DNA of 64,000 nt from Mikania micrantha (lineage: Eukaryota; Streptophyta; Magnoliopsida; Asterales; Asteraceae). The position numbers and the translations under genes are program-made. Below the pieces are notes generated by a model. That model made no database searches, was not told the DNA's origin, and saw only the letters and a program-made list of their open reading frames with translations. This document shows, one piece after another, positions 1 to 13,300 of the stretch (within the stretch, counting starts at the first letter, position 1; the number at the start of each line of letters is the position of its first letter). The stretch covers positions 14,455,608 through 14,519,607 of the forward strand of contig CM018680.1 of assembly GCA_009363875.1 (NCBI GenBank), written 5' to 3'.

Positions 1-142
1 TGTTGGGATGATCAACTTCAAACAATAACTTTGAGTCGGGGACTCCTTCGGAGCAGCCTCTCTATCCCAACTGGGATAGGGGTAAGGTTTTTGTCTATCT
101 TTCCCTACAACCCTACTAAAAAGTGGAAATATATTGGGTAAG
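1..142 (+). repeat. SINE-like fragment, 3' half
   Basis: The stretch holds GGAGCAGCCTCTCTA, then a pyrimidine-rich block with GGGATAGGGGTAAGG and CCCTACAACCC, and ends near ATATTGGGTA. This order resembles the 3' half of TS-type tRNA-derived SINEs of eudicots. No tRNA-like head with A and B boxes is visible, so it is at best a truncated copy, or it begins left of the window. Family assignment is from memory of the general pattern. Confidence 0.4.
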
Positions 143-1185
143 TTTATTTTAATTTAAGTCATTACATAGTGTAAAACCTTCATGATTTGTATAATTTATA
201 ATTTGTCAATAGGTTATTTCTTTATATGGAATAATATTATTATGATCTCTTTTAATTTTTCTTTTATTTTTTCAGCAAACAATTTTGGTAATCCTACCAT
301 AAGTCTTTCTTTCCAATATGCTTATTTACAATCTTCTCTAGTCATAACTTTATATATAAATACATCTTTATACCATATAAAATCTTGTAATTTCCTACAT
401 GTTAAATTTAATAATATTAATGAATTTTGTTCTTGATAATATGAGGGATTTCCTATAAAACTTATTATTAGAGCATATATTAAAGTATTAATCATAATTG
501 ATTCTTGTGTTGGAAGTTTTACTATAGTCTTTTTTGCGTTAAGAATTGTTGCTTTATCTTTTTCTGTAATATAGTGATCCCACCATCCGAAGAACGCCAG
601 TAAAACCAGCAACGACCATATTAAAAATTTGAGGTTTAGTATTACCTACAAACTTATAAGCATTTGCTGCCATAGTCATTTCTTGTAATAAATTAAGAAT
701 TTGGAATTTTGTTCGTCCTTCTATATTCCATTCATATAAAGAATTTTCATCATATCTAATAAAAAACTGAATTAGATATTTCTTCATATTATAAATCAAG
801 AGGAGTTAGTCTATAATACCAATTCTTTGTTTATGGAGTGTATGCATTATTATTTCCTTTTAATTTATTTATATTATCTTCAAATTGATTTTCTATTTTT
901 GAAAATTATTAGAATATTCTTCCACATTTATTGTATTTATATTTAGTTTGGATAACTTTTCTTCTAAAATTTTTGAAGTCTTTTGCGGATTATTTAAAGT
1001 TATAGGGGTGTTTATATTGAATGGTTAAAACATTGAACTTTCTATTATGGGTTTTGACATACTTGATTTATTATTATTAATATTATTATAGTTAATTTCT
1101 ATTATTTCTAATTGTTCTCCTATAGTATTTAATTTTTTATTTGTATAATTATTTTGAAAAATAATTGTATTTAAGACTTTGTTTG
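143..1185 (-). pseudogene. Endogenous pararetrovirus remnant, capsid (coat/Gag-like) region
   Basis: Read on the minus strand, two ORF pieces (799-554 and 612-322), in different frames, look like the capsid-region polyprotein of plant pararetroviruses (Caulimoviridae, petuvirus/florendovirus type). The recognisable parts are the EWNI and QILN-LLQEMTMAANAY stretch, then GWWDHY, then a W-Y-K-D segment ending in TRED. A frameshift joins the two pieces near 600-612, so no product is expected. The DNA is very AT-rich. At 1181-1185 the sequence stops at a GTTTG target duplication of the outer LTR element and resumes at 52660. Sequence between 800 and 1185 is AT-rich and shows no clear domain. Viral rank below family is inferred. 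Confidence 0.72.
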
Positions 1186-1866
1186 TGTGACAAACGGTAT
1201 ACGAGCTACCATTAGTCTGAAATCCAAGGGTGTACACGACAACAACGTAGAAGACTGCACTATGAGAGTGACGATAATGATAACAAACATCAAATCAAAA
1301 TACACGGATAATTCCTAAGACAGTAGGGGAAATCCATTGAATCACACAAACATGAATCAGAAGAAAAGACAAACACCTTGTGAGGGAAAACAATGAACAA
1401 AAATATGAATAGATAGCATTTAGAGTATCGATCCAACAAGATATCCACATGGGTGACGATCCATATGGATATGCTATTAGATTTGATACATAAAATGATA
1501 TCATTACAGTACAAAACAATGTCAGCAGTTAAGACGAACGTTGCTTTTGCATGGGTGACGATTCATACAAATGCAAACGTGAGTCTTACAACGCTGGTAG
1601 AAGATAATAACAATTTTAATTAAATTTCCACCAAAATAATTTAATTAACAATCAAAATTTTAACACGCACAGCCATTCGTACGAATGGACACTCATTCGT
1701 ACGACTAGGCATATTCGGTGAAGCTTTACAACCATAGAGTCATTCGGACGAATGGGAGTCATTAGTACGAATGATTCATTTATGCGACATCACAAGTATA
1801 AAAGCAACACTTACGATTTTTCTCTAATTTTTCACCCCTTTCGTCCAAGAAAACCCTCTCCAAACA
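1186..1866 (+). repeat. Solo LTR E, segment 1
   Basis: This is the 5' part of the outer LTR. It contains no gene. Positions 1679-1775 carry several CATTCGTACGAATG-type dyads. It ends in AAACA (1862-1866), where element A entered; AAACC follows A's far end at 19754-19758, a 4-of-5 match. Confidence 0.65.
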
Positions 1867-3017
1867 TGTGACACCCCTGTCACTTACATGTCCCCTCCGG
1901 TCATTTTACCCAATTATTAAATAAATTACGTTAGGTCCCAGTAAAAACAACACAACTTCTGTGTTTTACAAACATTTAAACATACTATTACCAACACCTG
2001 TTAAAACCAGTTTAAGCATGTTTACAAACTTCACAAAACATTTATCACACAAAAGCTTCACACATGTTCGATTATTTAAATATTAAACCACCATACGAGC
2101 CTCCATGTTCGATTCCCGATCACCATCACCGCTCACCCTACTCCCTTGTACCTGTAAGCACCACATTTAAATTCACCATTAGTTCGTTAGAACTAAGTAA
2201 GATTACCTCACCAATTCACCCAGTGTATTCCATAACACCATATGGATACACTAATGAGGTTCCATATAAAATTTGGCAACAATAGTCAACCACATACAAA
2301 ACGATTTACTAACGGTTCGTTTTCAACCACAACCTCATTATATCTCCCATTCATGCACAATCTTTATAATTTAATATAACACATATATAAACACACAAAA
2401 CACCAATTGTGCATCATTTTTTACAAAAATCACAATTTATAATTTGACACTTGAATTTCAAATGTCTACACCAAAACATGCACATTTCAAATCCATCATT
2501 TGTTCACACACCTTGTGAATCTTTTACATTGGAAGTGCAAGTTATTCGTTCACACACCTTGTGAATCTAAACATGCACATTACCAATTCAACATCTACAC
2601 ATTCGTAGATTACCACATGTTCACACACCTTGTGAATCTTTTACATTGGAATGGCAAGTTATACGTTCACACACCTTGTGAATCTAAACACGCACACTAC
2701 CAATTCAACATCTACACATTCGTAGATTACCACATGTTCACACACCTTGTGAATCATGCAACAACAATAACCACAATCACGTATAACACAATCATTTGTA
2801 GTATGGACTCACCCAGTCCTTTACCACAAGTTCAATCAAATAGGTAACTTACCTCGATTTGGAAAGTTATCAACAATCTCCAACTCCTTTCCAGGCCTTC
2901 TAGAACTAGATTCACCTCCCCTTCCTATTATATATTCACATATAACATGATTTTAACAACATGAACACACAACTTGTGTTATTATATAATCTAATTCATT
3001 TGACCTGTTTTACTTTT
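1867..3017 (-). repeat. Element A 3' LTR, truncated
   Basis: It aligns with 17568-18835 of the complete 5' LTR. The match stops abruptly at about 3017, where RT coding sequence begins. This copy has two full 117-bp tandem units plus a partial one (2502, 2619, 2736), whereas the other LTR has three plus a partial. Confidence 0.85.
2502..2755. repeat. 117-bp tandem repeat array with dyads, 3' LTR of A
   Basis: Unit starts are at 2502, 2619 and 2736, spaced exactly 117 bp. Each unit has two TTCACA-CACCT-TGTGAA hairpins and one ATCTAC-ACATTC-GTAGAT hairpin. The open frame across it is a product of the repeat, not a gene. Confidence 0.9.
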
Positions 3018-5290
3018 ACGCAAAGTTTCAAGGACTTCACGCAAATGACAAGCGTGATCACCCTCATTTTTAGAATAAATAAGAATGTCATCGATAAAAA
3101 CAATGACAGATCGATCCAACATTGGGCGACACACCCGGTTCATCAAATCCATGAACGCAGCCGGTGCATTTGTCAACCCAAACGACATTACAAGAAATTC
3201 ATAATGACCGTAACGAGTACGGAAAGCGGTCTTGGGAAAATCTTCCTCTTTAACCTTGAGTTGATGATAACCCGAGCGAAGATCGATTTTAGAAAACCAC
3301 GACGCTCCTTGCAACTGATCAAAAAGATCATCAATTCGAGGTAGAGGATATCGATTTTTCACAGTCACCTTGTTCAGCTCTCTATAATCAATACACATTC
3401 TAAGGCTTCCGTCTTTCTTTTTAACAAAAAGAATTGGTGCACCCCACGGGGAGATACTCGGACGGATAAAGCCTTTATCTAAAAGATCTTGCAACTGTGT
3501 CATTAATTCTTTCATTTCAGATGGTGCCAACCGATATGGAGCTTTAGCTATGGGTTTAGCCTCAGGAATAAGATCAATTTTAAACTTAACATTTCTATCA
3601 CAAGGAATTCCCGGTAAATCATCCGGAAACACATCAGGAAAATCCCTGACTACTGGAACATCATTAAGTTCCTTTACCTCATTCCTTACATCAATAACAT
3701 AAGCTAAGAATGACTGACCCCCATGGTTCATGTAATTCATAGCTTTAGCTGAGGAACACAATATGGTTCCACCTCGTTTCTCTCCATGTATACATACTTC
3801 ATAGCCATCCGGAGATATTAATTGAATAACCTTTCGGTTACATATAATATTAGCTCCATATTTAGACAACCAATCCATCCCAATCACAACATCAAATTCT
3901 CCCAAGATCATTGGAATCAAATCCACCTCATAATCCTCACCATCAATAGTGAGTTTACATCTATGATAGATGTCATACACTAATAAACTCTTAGAATCAG
4001 CTAGTTCTACCTTTAATGGACAAGGTAGCTTAGCTAGCACAAACGAATTATGATTCACAAATTTCACAGATATAAAAGAGCGACTAGCTCCAAAATCAAA
4101 CAATATATAAGCAGGAAAGGAATTTATATGAAAAGTACCTGTCACCACGTCTGAAGTGACTTTAGCCTCTTCCGCCGTAATTTTGAAGGCTCTACCCTTT
4201 GGTGGGGGTATTTCAACCTTCTTGCCACTACCTTGGGCCTTAAAAGACCCACCACTCGTACCTCCTTGACCTGCCCCTTTCAACTCCGGGCATTCACTTC
4301 GTCGATGCCCCGGTTTGTAACAGTTGTAGCACAGATTGAGTGCACTGCCACATTGAGAGGCAAGATGCCCCGGTTTGCCAAATTTATAACATACAACTGA
4401 TTTAAAGTAACAATCCCCAAAATGTTTCTTTCCACATTTTAAACAATGTTTAGCTTCTCCCAGCGAACTAAATTTTTTAAGTGGGCTAACAAATTTCCCC
4501 TTTTTAGAGGATCCCACTTCCTTCTCCATTTTTCGTTTCTCCCCACGATCTTCTTGTCTTTTTAACTCCAATTCACGCTCACGAACGCAATCAATCAATT
4601 CAGACAAAGTTTCAAACTTTGATGGTATGAGAAACTCCCGGTACTTAGCATTCAACATACTATGGTACCTGTTAATCCACATACGTTCAGTCCTAAGAAG
4701 ATCAGGACAGAATTTTGCTTTATCATAGAACACTGAAGTAATAGTGTCTATATCCTCCTCCTTGTGCCTCATATGTAAAAATTCCTCAGTAATTCTATCA
4801 ATAGCAGCCTGAGGACAAAATCGTTTAAGGAACAATTCCTTAAATACACTCCAAGTTAGATCTTTTATACCATTTCGACCCTTCTCCTTTCGGAGAAGTT
4901 CCCACCAATCTTTTGCTCGTTTTTCAATTGGTTTCCAGCAAACATTACCTCGTCAGAAGGATCACAATGACACGTTTCAAACGTGCTTTCCATATCAGTT
5001 ATCCACCTTTGGCTCAACAATGGATACACTTCACCTTTAAATTCTGTTGGCTTACAAGCCACAAACTCCTTGTAAGTAACCTTTTTAGAAGGTTTTTCAC
5101 CACCCATTTCATCTTTAAGAGTTGCAAACTCTTCATGTATGAAATCTTTCAACAAAGCTTGTAATCCATATAAACGAGTTGGTAAGGTAGCTTCAAATGC
5201 TTTAGCTACCTCCTCCCTCACCATCATTTGCAGTTCGGTGAGTTGTTCTTCCTCATGCTCTAACCCCTCGGGGTTATGTTCATCAGCCAT
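3017..5290 (-). pseudogene. Element A gag-pol (gag, protease, partial RT), broken
   Basis: Gag starts at MADEHN (5290). A frameshift in a T run (plus strand about 4920-4924) breaks gag, since the following frame carries the expected KDLTW...LFLKRFCP segment. Next come three Cys/His knuckles; one has a lost Cys (CYKFGKPGHLASQC) and one looks intact (CYNCYKPGHRRSEC). The protease site reads LFDFGA, keeping the Asp but lacking the usual Thr/Ser. RT has the YRELNKVTVKNRYPLPRIDD block and the FIDD catalytic box. The frame then runs directly into the LTR at about 3017. Usual gypsy pol would continue for RNase H and integrase, all missing here. A TTG-started 614-residue frame (4835-2991) covers most of it. 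Confidence 0.88.
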
Positions 5291-5345
5291 TTTATGACTG
5301 AAATAATATAACATATCATTAGTTTACATATTTAAACTCCACATA

Positions 5346-8100
5346 TGTGACAATTCGGCAATTCCGGGTTAACACCGTTAACTAAAACTAGCGGGAATCA
5401 CATGAAATTGAACATTATCAAACAAGAAGGTATAATATTAAACAAAATTGATTTACAAACACACAATCTATATGGATTGGACTTGTAATTACACGAAATA
5501 ACCAATTTTGACTTTTTAGGTCAAAATTCATCCTAAAACCCAATTAAAAAATGGAAATTTGATGATAAATCAAAATTATAATCGAATTAATCCTTAACAA
5601 CGGTTGTATTGGTGATTATAATCATCAATTACATGATTAATGTCAATCAATTGTCGAATTAAACCCATTTAACACACCTTAATGACAAAACTGTTACTAT
5701 CAACTAAGGAACTCTTATAATTCGATCAAAATCCATGGAATTGAATCTTTACATACCATAATCGGCATCTTTAGAAGCTCCTACATGTACCAATTTTATT
5801 CCAGAAGCCACGGACGAAAGAATCGAGTCGAAGGTCGGCCGAACTTCAATCCCAATTCGTGATACTTCAATTCGATATCAAACCAAGTAAGAATTTGTAT
5901 CTACACACTCTAAATCATGCGACTAAGCAAACCCCTCTATCAATTTGGAGTTCTAATATTGAATTATAAGAATTCGACAAGTAGGATTCTTCGGTTAAAC
6001 GAAATTGGGGTTTTCGATCAACACGATGACAATAATCAAATTAAACCACACAAGTAGCTTCGTAATGTTTTTATTAATGAAAACCATATGATTATTCCAT
6101 CTAGTCTTAACGAATTGATTGAGTTCGAATTCTAGGGTTCATGACATAAAACAATTTGGGGGTTTTGATTTAAATAGTTTCAAAAATCAAATTAAATGAT
6201 ATATTAGTTTCAGAGAACCCCGACTAACATAAAACTTATATCAATTTTGATAAACTATAGTGAATTGAATAAAAACCGGTTTCACATTTAGATTTAAAAA
6301 AACGTTTTATGGGTTTTGAGCTAAACGAAAGCAAAATGAAATTAATGTAAACAGAAAGCTTCGAAATTTCTTGGATAATGAAAACCATATACTAATTGTG
6401 TCAGGAAAACACGAATTGTATGTGTTTGATTATAGGGTTCTTGTTATTAAACCGAATTGGAGTTTTTGAGTCAGTTGAACACGAAAATCCAATTAAATGT
6501 TACCAATAGATTAGAAATTTATTATTTAATGAGAACCCTATGATTTTACAGTTTAATATAAACGAATTCAATCCAATTGAGTTGTGAACCTTAGTAACCA
6601 CGTTCGAAGCTATGTGGGTCACGAAATGGGGACTTTGTGTTGATTTATAATGGAATTAAAACCACCTACATACGCGGTTAGACTCCAGGAACAAAAACCC
6701 TATGTTTTTGAGTTCGATCGGATTCGAATCGGGGACCAATTGAGGGGGAGTTGGTTCGGTCAAGGGGAAAACCATGGGTTACTGGTTAAAAGGATTTAAA
6801 CGGGTAATCTGTTGCGAAATCAAAGGCAGATGGGCTGGTAAGGAGTGTGCTTGTTGTCCGGGAGGTCGCGGGTTCAAATCCGGGTCTCACCGGTTTTGCA
6901 CAAATAAACCAAATTTTGGTTTTTAAACCATAACTTATTCATTCTAAATTCGTTTTAACCCGTTCAAGTTGCGTTGGAACCGTAACGAAATCCCGAACAA
7001 AATAAAATAATAAAATTCATATTTTAACCCGAAAACGTAATCGCGTATAATTACGTTTATTTAAATAAAATCATATATGGTTATATGATTTTATTTAAAC
7101 GATTTTAAAGGCACGCGTACTTATAGATGCACAGTTCTAACACTCTAACATACGTGAGTTGACACGTATGTGATTTCAAACACAAAACGACATTCCGAAT
7201 AACACAACGTTGTTATTTAAACACAGATTCTTCGTAGAGGATTATCTACGCGATTTCACGCGTGTTTGATCATTCTGCTACATTCAAAGGTGCGTACACG
7301 GCCCCTTTCTTATTTTAACTGTTTTGGGGGAGAAAACATCTGCAACAAACACTTTTAGATACATTTCGCTTGCATGAGTTAGCTGTTTACATGAAGTGCA
7401 AACATAGCATTACAAAGCCTTCCATTTCGAACCGTTTAGCTTGCCGTAGTGCAAAGCGTGGTAGTTGAAAATAGATCTATTGGGTTTGACAAACCTCACT
7501 TGGTAGATGGGATCTACGCAGGTGTTTGACTGACCAAACACACATTACTATTGTTCGTGCTAGACAATAGTGTCAAGGCAAAAACATGCTATAGCATGGC
7601 AATCGTCAGCTTCGGTGTCGACCACTTATGTAAATAGTACAAATGACTAGCTATCATGACTATGCATGTGTGATTATGTTATCTGTAAACTTTATATTCA
7701 AACTGTGGTTTCAACATTTGTGAATGCTTAAACCTGTGTTATGCACCAACCTTTGTGTTGACTTGATTTACATGTTTTCTCAGGACACTAAGGCACAAGC
7801 AAGGACAAGCAGGGACTAGGATATTGAGTCTCATGCATACATTTCAGTTCAAGTGTCTTAGATTTAATCAATTAAGACATTGAATGTTATTGGATTTGTA
7901 TTTTACATTTTCAAACCATTACGTTTTGTTATTGGTTTTTAAAACGCTTCCGCAAACATTGAAACTTTGATATTACAGCTTTAGACCAAAGTATGTTTGA
8001 ATATCATATAGAGGTCTTCGTTATGTCTAATGATCTGAGATCCTGGTTTGTCACGTCCCAAACGGTGTGATTCCGTTAGTTGAAAATTGGGGGTGTGACA
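5346..8100 (+). repeat. Element B 5' LTR
   Basis: It is a 2,755-bp direct repeat of 14312-17065. It has TG...CA ends. It contains a tRNA-like A/B-box stretch at 6831-6891 and the CTCA-terminated motif at about 7745-7785 that also occurs in LTRs E and F. No gene is seen inside. Confidence 0.95.
6831..6891 (+). other. tRNA-like Pol III box pair inside the B LTR
   Basis: TGGTAAGGAG (6836) approximates an A box, and GGTTCAAATCC (6871-6881) matches a B box, about 35 bp apart. Full cloverleaf pairing is not supported: T-stem pairing is poor and no 5' acceptor strand is visible. It is therefore a tRNA/SINE-like motif rather than a tRNA gene. The same stretch recurs in the 3' LTR (B box at 15837). 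Confidence 0.4.
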
Positions 8101-8116
8101 GATTGATATCATAGCC
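8101..8116 (+). promoter_or_regulatory. Degenerate primer-binding site of B
   Basis: GATTGATATCATAGCC follows the 5' LTR directly and aligns with the initiator-Met primer site pattern TTGGTATCAGAGC, with mismatches. Positions 8117-8233 show nothing further. Confidence 0.6.
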
Positions 8117-8233
8117 ATTGGTTATAGCGAACTAGGTTTGCATTTGTAGACTTAGACTATAACTGTTAGACATTAGACACTTACTTACACGATAGTTTAT
8201 ATATGCATTTACATATGGCATTTTGTAACAGAC

Positions 8234-8938
8234 ATGGCATCATCATCTACACCTACTCACACTGAGGGACAAGTAGTAGCATTGTCAGAAATCATGACAA
8301 GGAGGATCGAACCAGTGGATGATACGATCCACTATGGAGAGGAAACACATGTTCAACAAAGGGGGAACAACCAATATTGGCAATGGTTTCCTGATCTCAT
8401 ACGCAGCTAGGTGTGGGAAGAACGAGTGCCACCACCACCAACTGCCAACACTGCTAATAGCCTTTGGACGTTACCTGCTCTAGGATATCCACTAGAACAG
8501 GCATTTGTTGTTTTTGTTGCACGCATGGAGCGTGAAATCCGCAACATGCGGGAAGTAGCGGGGATGATCACAGAATTGCTTGAGAATAACAACTGGCTGA
8601 CACAAATGTGGGATAACCTCACTGAGGAGTTGGTTAGGACTAATGAAGAACAGGAAAATTTGGTGGAAACGATCTGGATGATGCGAGGGACAATCCTCGA
8701 ACTCACTGCACGACTAGAAACTACTGAGTTACGTGTAGCTGTAGCCGAGGCAAGGGCTGAGGAAGCCAATGCACGGGCTGGGGCAGCGGCGATTGAAGCC
8801 AATATAGTGAGAGACTTGGCTGGGGAGGCCATGACCCTCATCACTGGGCATATGCGTTACCAGCATGGTGTAGTGACTAGTCCAGCAGAACTGGAAGATT
8901 CATCATCAACCGTTGATCAACCAAACGATGGAATCTAG
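8234..8938 (+). pseudogene. Extra ORF before gag in element B, coiled-coil protein
   Basis: The frame runs from the ATG at 8234 (MASSSTPTHTEG) to a stop at 8936-8938, 235 codons, with one in-frame TAG at 8408-8410; downstream of it the frame is open for 175 residues. The second half is helical and charged: an EREIRNMREVAGMITELLE stretch, then an ELTARLETTELRVAVAEARA region with heptad spacing, then an Ala-rich part. It has no zinc knuckle and no membrane segment. It sits between the primer site and gag, where most chromoviruses have only a leader. I do not recognise a family. It could be a structural or chaperone-like accessory protein, but that is a guess. Confidence 0.55.
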
Positions 8939-9177
8939 TTATTTCATTTACTTTCTAATTAACAAACTTATATGAGTGGGTTGTACTCATAAAAGTAGAT
9001 TTCGTGTTTAGTTGTTTTGCATCTCTTTGACAAACAATTGTAAGCACTAGTTTATCATAATTGATTAAGAATTGTTACCTTAATGGCTATGGTAGTGCGT
9101 TACATTTACTTTGTGCATGAGTGATGATTATGCGATGGGTGTAGTCTCATTATGTATATTTGTAAATAGGAAGATCA

Positions 9178-10313
9178 TGGTTGGGGGAAACATTAACATG
9201 ACCGCAACGGAAGTTGAGGCACTTATTAACACTCGAATCACCGAGACAATCGTAAACTATACGCAAACACACCAAATAGGATCACATGATCCAACAGGGG
9301 GACTGGTAAACCCACAAATGGGCACGTTCAAGACCTTTTTGAACTGTAAACCACGTAATTTCAAAGGATCGGAAGGAGCCATTGGACTTCTTCGATGGAT
9401 TGAACAGTCAGAATCGGTGTTTGAGAAGTGCAGTTGTCCGGAAGAAAACAAGGTCAGATACGCTATTGGTACTTTGGAGGGTTCAGCCTTGACATGGTGG
9501 AACTCTATCGTACATACACTTGGTTTGAATACAACCAATGCCCTTACTTGGAACGAATTTAAAATCCTGTTGCAGGAAGAGTATTGTCCCCGTAATGAAA
9601 TGCAAGAACTTGAGGATGAATATGGACAACTCAAGATGAAAGGTTCTAATATTGAGGAATACACTACTCGATTCCAGCAATTAGCAAGACTTTTACCCCA
9701 CAGGACAACCCCACCTAGCAAGTGGATCAAGAGATACATTGGAGGACTGGTATCTCAGGTCCGAAAATTGATCATATCTGCAAAGCCTACTACCATACAG
9801 CAAGCTGTTCGACTGGCACACCAACTGACTGATCAAGTGATGCAACGGGGAACACTACCCAAACGAACAGTAACAGCTAAGGCGGGAGACCACAAAAGAA
9901 AATGGGATAGCATTGATTCCAAGAATTTCACTCAGCCGTCATTACAGTAGAATCGCAAGCAGGAATCCAACAAGACCCATCACAACCCAAACAATAATCA
10001 ACAGTCATTGGGAGGGTATAATGGTAAATACCCAAAGTGTAACAAATGTGGATTCCATCACTTTAGGAATCAATGTGACAAATACCGATGTCAGCGATGC
10101 AGAAAGATGGGTCACATAGCAAAAGACTGTCGAGGGGAACTGCAGGCAAGCCCAATCGACCAGAGCAACACACAGAAAGGATGTTTTGAGTGTGGCATAC
10201 CTGGACATTTCAAGAAGAAGTGCCCACAACTCAAGAAGAGAAGGGCTAATGATATAACTACAAAAGGAAATAGCAACAACAACACAAATGTTGCTAGAAC
10301 AAGGCTTTGGTGA
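9178..10313 (+). pseudogene. Element B gag (capsid and nucleocapsid), interrupted
   Basis: From ATG 9178 (MVGGNINMTATE) the frame carries a Retrotrans_gag capsid domain, with LTWNEFKILLQEEYCPRNE and the EYTTRFQQLARLLP block. An in-frame TAG at 9948-9950 is followed, in the same frame, by two zinc knuckles (YRCQRCRKMGHIAKDC and CFECGIPGHFKKKC). The frame ends at TGA 10311-10313. An upstream in-frame start at 9111 is less likely, because the capsid homology begins after 9178. The stop separates capsid from nucleocapsid. Confidence 0.88.
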
Positions 10314-13300
10314 TTGGAGGACGTCAAGCACGGGAAGATCCCAACGTCATTACGGGTACGTTTCTCTTGAATTATCACTCTACCTCTATACTATTTGACA
10401 CCGGTGCAGATCGGGGTTTTGGTATCTAGCAAATCTTGTGCATTGCTAAGTATTAGTCCTACTGCTTTAGAAAACCCATACATTATAGAACTAGCTAATG
10501 ATAAGTTAGTTGTTGTAAACCATATTCATAAAGGATGTGTTCTTGACTTGATGGGTCAAACACATGACATTGACTTTATGCTTACCGCTTTAGGCAGTTT
10601 TGATGTAGTCATTGACATGGACTGGTTGTTCAAACACCAGGCTGAAATAGTATGACATCAAGAGATCGTTCGTATACCGCTTTCACATGAGGAGGCACTG
10701 TATGTACAAGGTGAGAAGAGCAGTACGCCACTGCGTCTCATATCTTGTATGAAAGCATACAAATGTCTGCGTAAAGGTCATACGAAAATAGCACTTATAA
10801 CTGAGAAGCCGGTAGTTGTGAAAAAGATAGAAGACATCCCAGTAGTTTGTGAATTTCCTGAAGTATTTCCAGCAGACCTACCGGGGTTACCGCCTATAAG
10901 ACAGGTGGAATATCGAATCGACCTTACACCAGACGCAACACCGATAGCTAGGGCGCCATATCGACTTGCACCGTCTGAGATGCAAGAATTATCTACACAA
11001 CTGCAAGAGTTGTTGGATAAGGGCTTTATACGACCTAGTTTTTCACCATGGGGAGCTCCAGTCTTATTTGTCAAGAAAAAGGACGGGACTTTCCGTATGT
11101 GTATCGATTACCGGGAATTGAACAAGGTTACCATCAAAAACCGGTATCCGTTACCCAGAATTGACGATCTGTTCGATCAGTTGCAAGGTTCGAGTTACTA
11201 CTCGAAGATTGATCTCAGGTCTGGTTACCATCAACTCAGAGTACAGGAAGAAAATATCCCGAAGACAGCATTTAGGACGCGCTATGGCCATTATGAGATC
11301 TTGGTCATGCCATTTGGGTTGACAAACGCTCCAGCTGTATTCATGGATCTCATGAATCGTGTTTGTAAACCTTATCTCGATAAGTTTGTCATTGTTTTCA
11401 TTGATGACATTCTCATCTATTCTCAGACCGAAGAGGAGCATGCTGAACATCTTCGATTGCTGTTGGAATTACTGAAACAAGAACAATTATACGCTAAGTT
11501 CTCGAAATGTGATTTCTGGATGTGAGAAGTACAACTTTCGGGTCATATAGTCAACGAAAAGGGCATACATGTTGATCCAGCAAAGATCGAAGCGATTAAG
11601 AATTGGGAAGCACCAAAGACACCTACCGAGGTACGACAATTCCTTGGTTTGGCGGGTTATCACCGACGATTCATTGAGGGATTCTCAAAGATCGCTCAAC
11701 CACTTACAGCTCGTACGCACAAGGGAACGAAGTATAAATGGACAGATAAACAGGAAGCTGCATACCAGTTATTGAAACAGAAACTTTGCAGTGCACCGAT
11801 TCTGTCCTTACCGGAAGGAACAGAAGACTTTGTGGTGTACTGTGACGTATCTGCACAGGGTTGGGATATGTGTTGATGCAACGTGATAAAATGATTGCTT
11901 ATGCTTCAAGGCAACTGAGATCACACGAAAAGAATTACACTACTCATGACTTGGAGTTAGAAGCAGTGGTTTTTGGCTTTGGAAATTTGGAGGCATTACT
12001 TATATGAAACCAAGTGTACCATTTACAATGATCATAAGAGTTTGCAACATATCTTTGATCAGAAGGAGCTTAATATGAGACAGCGATGATGGGTTGAATT
12101 GTTGAACGACTACGAATGCGCGATTAAGTATCATCCGGGAAAAGCTAATATGGTAGCTGATGCTTTAAGCAGAAAAGATACTTCAACAAGACGGGTTCGC
12201 GCACTTATGATGACGATACATACCGATTTACCTGACAAGGTACGCAGTGCTCAGCTCGAGGCCTTGAAAAAGGAAAACTTGGTACAGGAATCCTTACGAG
12301 GAATGGAAGAACAATTGGATGTTAAACCTGATGGAATTCGTTATTTCATTAATCGATTGTGGATACCTTTGTATGAAGGTTTAAGGGAACTCGTGATGGA
12401 TGAAGCACACAAGTCCAGATATTCAGTCCATCTGGGATCAGACAAGATGTATCATGACTTGAAGGCACTGTATTGGTGGCCGCACATGAAAACTGACATT
12501 GCTAAGTACGTTAGCAAATGTTTGACTTGTTCGAAAGTCAAAATTGAATATCAGAAGCCATCTGGTTTACTGCAACAACCAGAGATACCGATGTGGAAGT
12601 GGGAACAGATTTCGATGGATTTCATTACTAAGTTACCCCGTACACCGAGTGGTTGTGATACGATATGGGTAATTGTCGATCGATTAACGAAATCTGCACA
12701 TTTCTTAGCAATCAAGGAAACTGACAAAATGGAGGAACTGACTCGTATTTACATCAAGGAAGTGATAGCGCGGCATGGTGTGCCAATCTCAATCATATCA
12801 GAACGGGATGCCCGATTTACTTCAAACTTTTGGAAATCACTCCATAAGTCCTTGGGAATTCGCTTAGGCATGAGTACAACATATCATCCACAAACAGATG
12901 GTCAGAGTGTACGTACGATTCGGACACTCGAAGATATGTTGGGAAAACCATTTACCGTTGGTGGAATTCTCTTACAAATCTGAAACCGTATGGCAGAGGC
13001 TCGGGATCGACAAAAGAGTTACGCTGACAAACGCCACAAACTGTTGGAATTTCAAGTAGGAGACATGATTCTCCTAAAAGTGTCATCTTGGAGATGACAC
13101 CATACATAGGACCTTTTGAGATCCTAACAATGATTCGTCCGGTAGCGTATCAACTCAATTACCGAATAAACTCAATGGAGTTCATGATGTATTTCATGTT
13201 TCGAACTTGAAGAAACGTCTTTTTGCTGAGACATTGGTAGTACCACTTGAAGAAATGCAAGTGAACGAACAGTTACGATTCGTTGAGGAATCAGTTGAAA

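Noticed and set aside
1295..1514. Overlapping 74-codon minus-strand frames
   Set aside because: No domain, two frames over the same bases, inside LTR E.
2500..2847. ORF with repeated HTPCES and YHMFTHLVN units
   Set aside because: It is the translation of the 117-bp LTR repeat; 117 is a multiple of three, so the frame stays open by chance.
6831..6891. Possible tRNA gene
   Set aside because: B box is good but stems do not pair and there is no acceptor 5' strand; kept only as a tRNA-like motif.
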